This document shows, in pieces, positions 1 to 5,801 of a DNA stretch of 8,498 bases; within the stretch, counting starts at the first letter, position 1; the number at the start of each line of letters is the position of its first letter. The DNA comes from Bacillota bacterium (lineage in GTDB: Bacteria; Bacillota; Clostridia; Acetivibrionales; DSM-2933): NCBI GenBank assembly GCA_030705945.1, contig JAUZPS010000176.1, positions 1 to 8,498 on the forward strand, written 5' to 3'. Both the position numbers and the translations under genes were made by a program. A model generated the notes under the pieces. That model was not told the origin of the DNA and did not search any database. It saw only the letters and a program-made list of their open reading frames with translations.

Positions 1-759
1 CTCAACCCAGACCTTTTCCCTTACAATTTGAGACATGGGGAACTGAATTTTAAGGCAAACTTCCAATTGCTCTCCTTTATGATTTCCAATACAGTCTTTC
101 ATAAAGTCCCGCAAATCAAAGTCTCTAGGAACCTCAAAGCCTTCTTCCAGCACCTTATAACTTCTGACCCTACTCAATTTAAAATCTCTAACCTCATTCC
201 TAACCTCACAAAATGCAGCAAAATAAGTATCCCCTCTGTATTGATAGAATGCGTAAGGCCGTATAACTCTACCCTTCTCACCACTTAAAGAAGCATAATC
301 CATCCAAACCTTATTTTTAGACACAATGGCAGCCCAGAAATCAAAGTATTTTTTCTGCTGCTCCATTCTGTCTACATTCTCTTTTGTTCCTTTGAACATG
401 TACATATCAGAAAGGCTTTTATTTTGTGACTCCTTATAAAGAACCTTGATTTTATCAATTAGAAAGTTCAGATCTTTTGAAACAGGGTGATTTGCTAATT
501 GTTCATTAGCAATCAAAAGTGAATTGAATTCCTCGTCATTAATATTGAGACCAACTAAATATGCATCACTTTCCAAACTATATCCGCCATATCTGCCGGA
601 CTCCGATTTGATATTAATTTGCGCAACGTCTAAAGCATCCTTATATCGCCTTATTTGACGCTTGTCTACTTCTAAAAGCTCTGCCAGCTCAGAAATTTTA
701 AGTTTGCCTCTACTTTTTAGAAGTACCAGCATGTGAATTGCATTCCCTACGTTGTTCAT
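1..759 (-). CDS. WYL-domain transcriptional regulator (DeoR/YafY-like), C-terminus cut by window edge
   Basis: Probably a DNA-binding regulator that senses a ligand through its WYL domain. The minus strand is open for 253 codons from ATG at 759 to base 1 with no stop, so the C-terminus lies outside the window. Residues about 5-60 form a winged helix-turn-helix of the HTH_11 type (SELAELLEVDKRQIRRYKDAL, then a GRYGGY wing). Residues about 138-205 match the WYL core: SLSGEKGRVIRPYAF, then YRGDTYFAAFCEVRNEVRDFKLSR. The WYL triad itself reads T-Y-F here. The WCX extension begins near residue 230. The start is supported by a GGGGG ribosome binding site about 6 nt upstream (plus-strand CCCCC near 767-771). 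It is transcribed away from the rightward genes, an arrangement in which such regulators often control themselves and the divergent neighbour. Family assignment is firm; target and ligand are unknown. Confidence 0.93.
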   Translation of the reverse strand, partial: MNNVGNAIHMLVLLKSRGKLKISELAELLEVDKRQIRRYKDALDVAQINIKSESGRYGGYSLESDAYLVGLNINDEEFNSLLIANEQLANHPVSKDLNFLIDKIKVLYKESQNKSLSDMYMFKGTKENVDRMEQQKKYFDFWAAIVSKNKVWMDYASLSGEKGRVIRPYAFYQYRGDTYFAAFCEVRNEVRDFKLSRVRSYKVLEEGFEVPRDFDLRDFMKDCIGNHKGEQLEVCLKIQFPMSQIVREKVWVE

Positions 760-831
760 AACGTTTCCCCCAAAATAAAGAACTATAGCAAACAAACACA
801 ATTCCATTTTCTCTTTTTAATTCCAATATTT

Positions 832-860
832 ATTTTATACTTCTAAATTTTATAATTCAA
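832..860 (-). promoter_or_regulatory. Candidate promoter for the WYL regulator
   Basis: On the minus strand TTGAAT (860-855) and TAAAAT (837-832) are separated by exactly 17 nt, a reasonable sigma-A type -35/-10 pair. It would start transcription about 65 nt before the regulator's ATG. A small palindrome AATTC-AA-GAATT (854-865) covers the -35 box, so a bound protein could block the promoter; autoregulation is inference. In such AT-rich DNA near-matches occur by chance. Confidence 0.4.
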
Positions 861-912
861 GAATTTTCGACATATTCAAAAGAAAATTCAGATAGAAAAC
901 GCAAACAAAAAA

Positions 913-941
913 CTATGCATTATATACGTAAAAATGTATAG
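913..941. repeat. Imperfect inverted repeat, candidate operator
   Basis: CTATGCAT at 913-920 is matched by ATGTATAG at 934-941. Seven of eight positions pair and the eighth is G-T, with a 13-nt AT-rich spacer. It lies between the two divergent promoters, upstream of the leftward -35 box. It may be a binding site for the WYL regulator, but AT-rich palindromes are common and no second copy was seen. Confidence 0.25.
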
Positions 942-957
942 ACAAGTACCACAATAC

Positions 958-986
958 AAATTAATCCAATCAATGGATATGAATTT
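958..986. repeat. Second imperfect inverted repeat, candidate operator or hairpin
   Basis: Inner arms ATCCA (964-968) and TGGAT (974-978) flank a 5-nt centre, and outer arms AAATT (958-962) and AATTT (982-986) continue the dyad with unequal joints of 1 and 3 nt. It lies about 40 nt upstream of the candidate rightward -10, where an activator or repressor could act. Function is inferred from position only. Confidence 0.25.
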
Positions 987-1027
987 AAAAATACAAAACC
1001 CATTAAATAGAATTCTTAGTTAAAAAG

Positions 1028-1036
1028 TGATAAAAT
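1028..1036 (+). promoter_or_regulatory. Candidate extended -10 promoter for the membrane protein/HAD operon
   Basis: TG-A-TAAAAT fits the extended -10 pattern TGnTATAAT with one mismatch. No good -35 box is found 16-18 nt upstream, which is typical of extended -10 promoters or of promoters that need an activator. Transcription would begin near 1043, leaving a leader of about 38 nt that contains the AGGAG site at 1071-1075. Confidence 0.4.
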
Positions 1037-1080
1037 AAATTGCAACGGAATACAAAGCAATTCATTAAAAAGGAGCAAAT

Positions 1081-1368
1081 ATGAATGATATATCCAAAGA
1101 AGAATGGCTACGAATAAAAGGCCAAGGAAAGGTTAAGTATATTTTATTCCACTGGATATTAGTAGTTGCATTACCCATGTCTATAATACTGCCTATTATA
1201 ATGGCTTTGAAAAACGGATTTGGGGTTAGCTACTTTACGTCCTTCAAATTTTTTACAAACATTTTTATGTACTTTACTTTATTCACAGTTTTATCTATAG
1301 TTTTTGGAATACTGAAATGGAAAAAATACGATAAGTTCTATATTGACTATATTGCGAGGAACAAATGA
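1081..1368 (+). CDS. Small two-helix membrane protein of unknown function
   Basis: A 95-aa protein starting at ATG 1081 with AGGAG (1071-1075) five nt upstream. Residues 1-20 are hydrophilic and charged; residues about 21-43 and 57-79 are strongly hydrophobic and should span the membrane; the tail WKKYDKFYIDYIARNK is basic and probably cytoplasmic. No enzymatic motif or known family is recognised. Its stop codon overlaps the start of the following HAD gene (ATGA at 1365-1368), so the two are very likely translationally coupled and may act together, for instance with this protein tethering or regulating the phosphatase. That link is inference. It is the first gene downstream of the candidate promoter and of the divergent WYL regulator. 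Confidence 0.8.
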   Translation: MNDISKEEWLRIKGQGKVKYILFHWILVVALPMSIILPIIMALKNGFGVSYFTSFKFFTNIFMYFTLFTVLSIVFGILKWKKYDKFYIDYIARNK

Positions 1369-1844
1369 AAATTTCTTTTGACTTAGATGACACTTTAATA
1401 CTTACCGAAAACGATGCAATATATGAAAATCCGGTTAAAATGATTAAATCTCTTTTATATAAAGAAAAATTACGAAAAGGAATTAGGAATTTATGCGAAG
1501 AATTAAAATCCTTAGGTTATGATATTTGTGTATATACGACATCTGACAGGAGCGCCGGATATATTAAAGGACTATTTAGTATTTATGGTATAAAGCTCAG
1601 TAATATAATCAATCAGAGGGTTCATAAAGACTTAGTTCAAGGAAGCAGAAAAGAGATTATGCCTTCAAAAGTTCCTTCTAAGTTTGGCATAGATTTACAT
1701 ATTGATGATGATATTTCGGTAAAGCAAAATGGATTACAGTTTGGTTTTAATGTACTGATTATATCAAAACACGATAGAGACTGGGCTGTTAAAGTATTGA
1801 ATGAAGCAAAACGCATAAAAAAATTAAAGAGTTATGATACATAA
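1365..1844 (+). CDS. HAD-like phosphatase (haloacid dehalogenase superfamily)
   Basis: A 159-aa cytoplasmic protein, short for the superfamily. Motif I is FDLDDTL with nucleophile D6 and acid/base D8; motif II is YTTSD with the Thr pair at 58-59; the motif III lysine is probably K102 or K106 (PSKVPSKFG); motif IV is HIDDD with D114-D116. All four motifs are present, so an active Mg-dependent phosphomonoesterase is likely. The cap is minimal (residues about 12-40), which in this superfamily often means a large or polymeric substrate; the real substrate cannot be told. The start overlaps the upstream stop by ATGA and has GCGAGGA (1354-1360) in front. A 46-codon ORF follows 20 nt downstream and may belong to the same transcript. 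Confidence 0.88.
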   Translation: MKISFDLDDTLILTENDAIYENPVKMIKSLLYKEKLRKGIRNLCEELKSLGYDICVYTTSDRSAGYIKGLFSIYGIKLSNIINQRVHKDLVQGSRKEIMPSKVPSKFGIDLHIDDDISVKQNGLQFGFNVLIISKHDRDWAVKVLNEAKRIKKLKSYDT

Positions 1845-1864
1845 TTATATTAGGGGAATGATCT

Positions 1865-2005
1865 ATGGAATTCAATAACTATATGTATTTGTGGATTGTT
1901 AACGAGATGGATCAATATAGTGGAATATACAAAGATGAGCGTATATTGAAATCAATACCATTCGATGGAGGCTTTGGATTTAGCGGCTGGAGCTATCGAA
2001 GTTAG
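1865..2005 (+). CDS. Short 46-codon ORF, possibly a truncated gene
   Basis: ATG 1865 has AGGGG (1852-1856) eight nt upstream and lies 20 nt after the HAD stop, so it is placed like a third operon gene. The predicted peptide begins MEFNNYMYLWIVNEMDQY and ends FGFSGWSYRS before two consecutive TAG codons (2003-2008). It is rich in aromatic residues and Gly but has no membrane segment. I do not recognise it. It could be a real small protein or the 5' end of a gene whose remainder has been lost; the 105 nt that follow, up to the next gene, show no convincing continuation in any frame. Confidence 0.45.
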   Translation: MEFNNYMYLWIVNEMDQYSGIYKDERILKSIPFDGGFGFSGWSYRS

Positions 2006-2110
2006 TAGTTTATAAGCATTTATCTTATATGGCTGGTCAAAAGGACATTATATTATGCTGAACATTGAACATGTAAGACATCAGGATCACAAATCGGAGT
2101 GAGATGATTT

Positions 2111-2986
2111 ATGGAATTTGAAGGAGTAGATTGGGTGAATTTCATGAAAGCAGAAGATCTTAGAGAGTTAATTAAAAAAGGACAAAAATCATTTAAAGAT
2201 ATTAATTTAGGAGGCTGTTTTATTAATGATGATTTAAGAAATCTAATATTTGAAAATTGCTTAATTGATGCTGATTTTTCAGGAGCTAATCTATCTAGAA
2301 CTATTTTTAAAAATTGTAATTTAAAATCATGTATCTTTTGTTACTCTAACCTAGACTTATCAAAATTTGAAGGCAACTTTTTAGATGATACAGAATTTAA
2401 TTTTGCTCAGTTTAGATATATAACTTTCATTAACAATTCTGCTTACGGAAGTATATTTTCAAAAGAAATTTTAGAAATGTTGAGATATCCGGACTTTCCT
2501 GGGTTTCATATAATGAGTGTTAATGTTGGATGGTTTGAAATTATACTTGCTGGCAGAGATAAAATGCTCGAAATACCTGCATCGATTTATTTGGGGAATG
2601 ATGCGCCATGGGAATTACTAAAGGCTCTGAATAGTTTATATATTCAGAACTCTCAGAAAGAAGTTGTAGAAGCTATTGTATGCTGGGATGGAGAGCCAAA
2701 TGCGACAATTTGGAAAATAAAGTGTGAGTTCGATAAAATATTTTTATCAATATACACTTCTGATTGTGAATCTTACGAAATCGATAGAACATCGCTAGAT
2801 ACTTATACTACAGGAGTTCCAGATTTTGAAGTTATAGGTATGCGTGATGATTTTATAAATGAGATCATTAAATCCTTTGAAAATATAGTGAAAAGAATGG
2901 GGAAAGAGGATTATATGAAAGAGTGGAGCGAATTTCCAGATTATCAGTTAGCAGAGCTGAAGGCACGTATTCTTAATAGAATATAA
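2111..2986 (+). CDS. Pentapeptide-repeat protein with an unrecognised C-terminal domain
   Basis: A 291-aa soluble protein. Residues about 30-117 read as consecutive pentapeptide repeats, A(D/N)LXX-like, for example LIDADFSGANLSRTIFKNCN and further units to about residue 105; such repeats fold into a right-handed square beta-helix. The C-terminal part (about 137-291) is not repetitive, carries WDGEPNATIWKIKCEF and a charged helical tail, and matches no family I know. Start choice is uncertain: ATG 2111 has GGAG at 11 nt, while an in-frame GTG at 2135 has a better AAGGAG (2121-2126) 8 nt upstream; the latter would shorten the protein by eight residues. Pentapeptide domains are binding scaffolds, known as DNA mimics (Qnr type) and in some toxin-immunity proteins; neither role is shown here. 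Confidence 0.82.
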   Translation: MEFEGVDWVNFMKAEDLRELIKKGQKSFKDINLGGCFINDDLRNLIFENCLIDADFSGANLSRTIFKNCNLKSCIFCYSNLDLSKFEGNFLDDTEFNFAQFRYITFINNSAYGSIFSKEILEMLRYPDFPGFHIMSVNVGWFEIILAGRDKMLEIPASIYLGNDAPWELLKALNSLYIQNSQKEVVEAIVCWDGEPNATIWKIKCEFDKIFLSIYTSDCESYEIDRTSLDTYTTGVPDFEVIGMRDDFINEIIKSFENIVKRMGKEDYMKEWSEFPDYQLAELKARILNRI

Positions 2987-3175
2987 TTTGTTGAACTGTA
3001 TGAGAGCTTTTGATCGGAAGGCGCACTTATCACCTAACAGTTATACAAGAGCAATAGCAAACCTTTTCTAGGACAGACATAGAAGCCATGTAAACCTCCA
3101 AAGATTTCTTGAATGGCTTATAAATGAAAGGTCTTTACAAGATTAGTCAAATGTTATTACGCGTGAGGAGCGCTT

Positions 3176-3763
3176 ATGAAAATATTAGTTGTGTCTGATG
3201 AGGAAAATTCATATATATGGGACTATTTCGATCGAAGTAGATTTCAAGATATTGACTTGATGATATCGTGTGGAGATCTAAAAGCAGAATATTTATCATT
3301 TCTGGTTACAATGATAAAGGCTCCTTTATTTTATGTTCATGGCAATCACGATGAAAGATATAAAACTAATCCTCCTGAAGGTTGTATTAATATTGACGAT
3401 AAACTTGTTAAATATAAGGGTTTAAGGTTATTAGGGTTAGGAGGAAGTTATAGATACCGGGATGGTGATTTTCAATATACAGAGCACCAAATGAAGAGAA
3501 GAATTAATAAAATGCGCCCTAAATTATGGATCAACAAAGGTTTTGATATTTTAGTTACACATGCGCCTGCATATAAACTTGGTGATGGTGATGATATATG
3601 TCACATGGGCTTTAAGTGTTTTGTTGATTTAATTCATAAATATTCTCCAAAGTACTTATTGCATGGGCATCAGCATTTAAGTTACACACGGAACAGCAGG
3701 ATCATTGAGTATATGAATACTAAGATTATAAATGGATTTGGATACTATATTTTTGAATTTTGA
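3176..3763 (+). CDS. Calcineurin-like metallophosphoesterase (SDEE variant)
   Basis: A 195-aa cytoplasmic enzyme preceded by TGAGGAG (3164-3170) five nt before ATG. The metallophosphoesterase motifs appear in order: SDEEN (D8, with E10 at the place of the usual His in D-x-H), GDL (D34), GNHDE (N57-H58-D59), THAP (H129), and GHQH (H165, H167). All dinuclear-metal ligands except the motif I His are kept, so an active phosphodiesterase or phosphatase with a modified metal site is likely. This SDEE form occurs as a compact stand-alone protein in Clostridia, as far as I recall, with no assigned substrate. It has a 189-nt gap upstream and is followed 20 nt later by a membrane protein, with which it is probably co-transcribed. 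Confidence 0.93.
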   Translation: MKILVVSDEENSYIWDYFDRSRFQDIDLMISCGDLKAEYLSFLVTMIKAPLFYVHGNHDERYKTNPPEGCINIDDKLVKYKGLRLLGLGGSYRYRDGDFQYTEHQMKRRINKMRPKLWINKGFDILVTHAPAYKLGDGDDICHMGFKCFVDLIHKYSPKYLLHGHQHLSYTRNSRIIEYMNTKIINGFGYYIFEF

Positions 3764-3783
3764 TTTAAAGGGGATAGGATTTT

Positions 3784-4122
3784 ATGAATAAGGGTTTAAA
3801 AATAATTCTTGGTTTGTTTACTTTATGGCCGCCAGTATATATTATTATTTTTCTTTTCTGGTTTATGAGCATGTTCTTTTCAATGACGGGACCAAGCATC
3901 AGAGTTGAGAATCAATTCTTTACATTTGTAGTTATGCATATCCTTACAATGCTTTTAATGTTTGTATTAATGACAATTTACCTTATTAATGTTTATAGAA
4001 ATGTAAATGTTGATAAAGACAAAAAGCTTCTTTGGACAGTTCTTATTCTGTTTGGCAGTATGGTAGCAATGCCTATATATTGGTACTCGTTTATTTGGAA
4101 GGAGCCCACACAGAATAACTGA
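3784..4122 (+). CDS. Small three-helix membrane protein
   Basis: A 112-aa hydrophobic protein. Transmembrane segments are predicted at residues about 5-33, 46-70 and 81-104; a charged stretch NVDKDKKLLW joins the second and third. The ending LLWTVLILFGSMVAMPIYWYSFIWKE recalls the PLDc_N-type membrane domain seen in many small Firmicute proteins (the 'AMPIYWY' signature), although here it stands alone; this likeness is from memory. Ribosome binding is supported by AAAGGGG (3767-3773) and AGGA (3775-3778). It starts only 20 nt after the metallophosphoesterase, suggesting one transcript. Role unknown. Confidence 0.82.
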   Translation: MNKGLKIILGLFTLWPPVYIIIFLFWFMSMFFSMTGPSIRVENQFFTFVVMHILTMLLMFVLMTIYLINVYRNVNVDKDKKLLWTVLILFGSMVAMPIYWYSFIWKEPTQNN

Positions 4123-4176
4123 TTGCAAAATTATCTTCTTAAAAGTAACAGATAACTTTGAAGTTAAAATAAATAT

Positions 4177-4182
4177 GAAGGG
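4177..4182 (+). promoter_or_regulatory. Ribosome binding site deciding the start at 4193
   Basis: GAAGGG sits 10 nt before ATG 4193. An earlier in-frame ATG at 4175 overlaps this site and has no Shine-Dalgarno of its own, so the later start is preferred. Confidence 0.5.
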
Positions 4183-4192
4183 TAATAGCAAA

Positions 4193-4705
4193 ATGAGTCT
4201 TATTGATATTTTTATTTCACGTTTAAGAAAAATAGATAAGAAAGCGCATTTCGAAATAGTTGATACGATATGTAAGGAAAAATTAAAAGAATATATATCT
4301 AAGATTACTCAGAACGGAGAATATGTAATTATTCTTGATGAAAATGGATTTTATAAAAATGATATAAATGTTTTGGGTGGTTTATATGGTGAAGTAAAAA
4401 GAGTTGGTGTGGGATACATTGATATTGACTTCCCAACAAAATCTGAAGATGAAGACATTAACATGGAGGACTATAAACTAATTGGAATTGGCGCAGTAAA
4501 TAATTTTGCAAAGGATAGTATTAAGAAACAGTCTTTGATTCTTGGATTATCTCTGGGTGATTTTATACTTGATACGTCAAAATCAATAACTACAAATAAG
4601 TATTTATTAGTTGGCGATAAAAGAGTTTTGGAGCACTGGGGGCTAAAAACCTACATAAAAGAATTGCTTGATCGAAATTTTAAATGTGTATTAATAGATA
4701 AATAG
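4193..4705 (+). CDS. Hypothetical soluble protein, 170 aa
   Basis: Unrecognised. From ATG 4193 the protein has 170 residues; starting at ATG 4175 would add six (MKGNSK). The N-terminal 45 residues are basic and helical (FISRLRKIDKKAHF, then ICKEKLKEYISKI), followed by an apparent alpha/beta region with alternating hydrophobic strands (GEYVIILDENGF, VGVGYIDIDF) and an acidic loop SEDEDINMEDY around residues 84-94. The end, YLLVGDKRVLEHWGLKTYIKELL, is again helix-forming. No signal peptide, membrane segment or catalytic motif is seen. It lies between a membrane protein and the second metallophosphoesterase, 178 nt before the latter. Codon pattern and continuous frame support a real gene; no function can be given. 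Confidence 0.75.
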   Translation: MSLIDIFISRLRKIDKKAHFEIVDTICKEKLKEYISKITQNGEYVIILDENGFYKNDINVLGGLYGEVKRVGVGYIDIDFPTKSEDEDINMEDYKLIGIGAVNNFAKDSIKKQSLILGLSLGDFILDTSKSITTNKYLLVGDKRVLEHWGLKTYIKELLDRNFKCVLIDK

Positions 4706-4871
4706 TTCAGATACGGCGAAAATAGCAAATAAAGAATCATTATCAATATAATTTGGGTCTAAAGCATTGAATATAATGCCTGAAGACGAAGTTGCTTCAT
4801 ATGCCGGAGGAAAAGTTAAGCATAGTAAAAGCAGAGTTTTAATAAAATTATGGTATTTTCTTAACCAATGC

Positions 4872-4876
4872 AGGAG
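4872..4876 (+). promoter_or_regulatory. Ribosome binding site deciding the start at 4884
   Basis: AGGAG with a 7-nt spacer precedes ATG 4884. The frame is open upstream to TTG 4767, with another ATG at 4776, but neither has a Shine-Dalgarno site, so translation most likely begins at 4884. Confidence 0.7.
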
Positions 4877-4883
4877 TATATTA

Positions 4884-5681
4884 ATGAAAATTGAAAAGCT
4901 TAATCCGGATGCCATCGAAAATATATATTATAAAACTATAGTATCCGGCGATAAAGTGACAGATGCAAAATTGCCTATTTTACTCGGGAAAGTATCCGGT
5001 TTACCCAAACATATTGACGCATTAGTTGTAACCTCTGACTTGCAGGGTATAGTAAGAAAAGATAATCACGAAATCTTGCTCGGTGAAGTCCTTGCTGATT
5101 ATTTACCGTTGTTTATTGAAATCGAATTAAGTCTAATTCCTAAGAACATAGGTGTTGTTCTGTGCGGTGATTTATATGCAACCCTTGGCAAAAGGGGAGG
5201 ACTTGGAGATGTGAGAGGAGTATGGAATCATTTTAATAAGGGCTTTAAATGGGTTGCAGGCATTTCAGGTAATCATGATTCTTTTGGAGAAATAAAGGGA
5301 TTTGAGGAATTTAAAAAGATAGATGGGATACATTATTTTGATAAAGAAATCAGTCAAATCGATTGTCTAAGTATAGCTGGCATAAGCGGAATAATTGGCG
5401 ACTCAGATAGAGTGAATAGAATAAGTAAAGAAGACTATTTGCAGCGAATAAAAAAATTGCTTTTGAAAAGTCCTGATATTCTAATACTTCATCAAACTCC
5501 AGGAAATCTTGAAGAAGATTATTCAGGAGACGAAAATATAAGAAGAATTATCGAAGCTTCAACCCCTACATTAGTATTTTGTGGACATATTCACTGGGAA
5601 AAGCCTTTAATTGAGTTGGCTAATAAGACACAAGTATTAAATGTGGATTCTAGAGTAGTAATTTTACTAAATCACTCATAA
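4884..5681 (+). CDS. Calcineurin-like metallophosphoesterase (SDLQ variant)
   Basis: A 265-aa cytoplasmic enzyme when begun at ATG 4884; the longer 304-codon reading from TTG 4767 lacks a ribosome binding site. Motifs in order: TSDLQG (D52, with Q54 in place of the usual D-x-H His), GDLY (D96), GNHDS (N130-H131-D132), LHQTPG (H203) and GHIHW (H235, H237). The remaining metal ligands are intact, so phosphoesterase activity is probable. About 45 residues precede motif I, more than in minimal members, and GKRGGLGDVRGVW (about 102-114) is an insert before motif III that could shape substrate specificity. It is clearly not a duplicate of the enzyme at 3176-3763: length, inserts and motif details differ. 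Substrate unknown. Confidence 0.92.
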   Translation: MKIEKLNPDAIENIYYKTIVSGDKVTDAKLPILLGKVSGLPKHIDALVVTSDLQGIVRKDNHEILLGEVLADYLPLFIEIELSLIPKNIGVVLCGDLYATLGKRGGLGDVRGVWNHFNKGFKWVAGISGNHDSFGEIKGFEEFKKIDGIHYFDKEISQIDCLSIAGISGIIGDSDRVNRISKEDYLQRIKKLLLKSPDILILHQTPGNLEEDYSGDENIRRIIEASTPTLVFCGHIHWEKPLIELANKTQVLNVDSRVVILLNHS

Positions 5682-5705
5682 TTTCGGTAGCTTTGGAGGA
5701 TAGTT

Positions 5706-5756
5706 ATGGGAACAGATATTAGAGATTTTGTTGAAAAGAAAGGAAATGATATGTAG
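5706..5756 (+). pseudogene. 16-codon ORF ended by TAG, likely remnant of a gene start
   Basis: ATG 5706 has an excellent GGAGGA (5695-5700) five nt upstream, yet the frame stops after MGTDIRDFVEKKGNDM at TAG 5754-5756. Past the stop the same frame continues ALISGLEEEFRKRSC and runs straight into the ATG at 5802 of the next gene, so 32 codons with one amber stop join them. The charged, helical sequence looks like a real protein N-terminus. It is most simply a gene start left after a nonsense mutation or after fusion with foreign sequence; a leader peptide that couples translation to 5802 is the alternative. Confidence 0.4.
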
Positions 5757-5801
5757 GCTTTAATTAGTGGTCTAGAAGAAGAATTTAGAAAAAGGAGTTG
5801 T

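Larger units (their letters stand above)
760..1080. other. Divergent intergenic regulatory region
   Basis: This 321-nt, very AT-rich stretch separates the leftward WYL regulator from the rightward membrane protein/HAD genes. I see no credible coding region in it. It holds a candidate leftward promoter (832-860), a candidate extended -10 promoter rightward (1028-1036), the ribosome binding site AGGAG at 1071-1075, and two imperfect dyads (913-941 and 958-986) that could be operators. The length is generous for two simple promoters, which leaves room for regulator binding. Confidence 0.6.

Noticed and set aside
28..288. Plus-strand 86-codon ORF at the left edge
   Set aside because: It is antisense to the WYL regulator, whose family motifs are unmistakable, and has no ribosome binding site.
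2987..3175. Integron-type attC site in the spacer (GTTGAAC near 2990 and ACCTAAC near 3032)
   Set aside because: The two box-like motifs occur in the reverse order to a real attC (RYYYAAC first, GTTRRRY last), and other intergenic gaps carry no similar pair, so a cassette array is not supported.
4154..4165. AACTT-TG-AAGTT palindrome as a terminator
   Set aside because: Five AT-rich base pairs with a 2-nt loop and no U tract cannot make a credible intrinsic terminator.
3967..4191. Minus-strand 74-codon ORF
   Set aside because: It is antisense to the end of the three-helix membrane protein and shows no domain or ribosome binding site.
4767..4883. N-terminal extension of the second metallophosphoesterase to TTG 4767
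   Set aside because: No ribosome binding site precedes 4767 or ATG 4776, while ATG 4884 has AGGAG with a 7-nt spacer and all enzyme motifs lie downstream of it.
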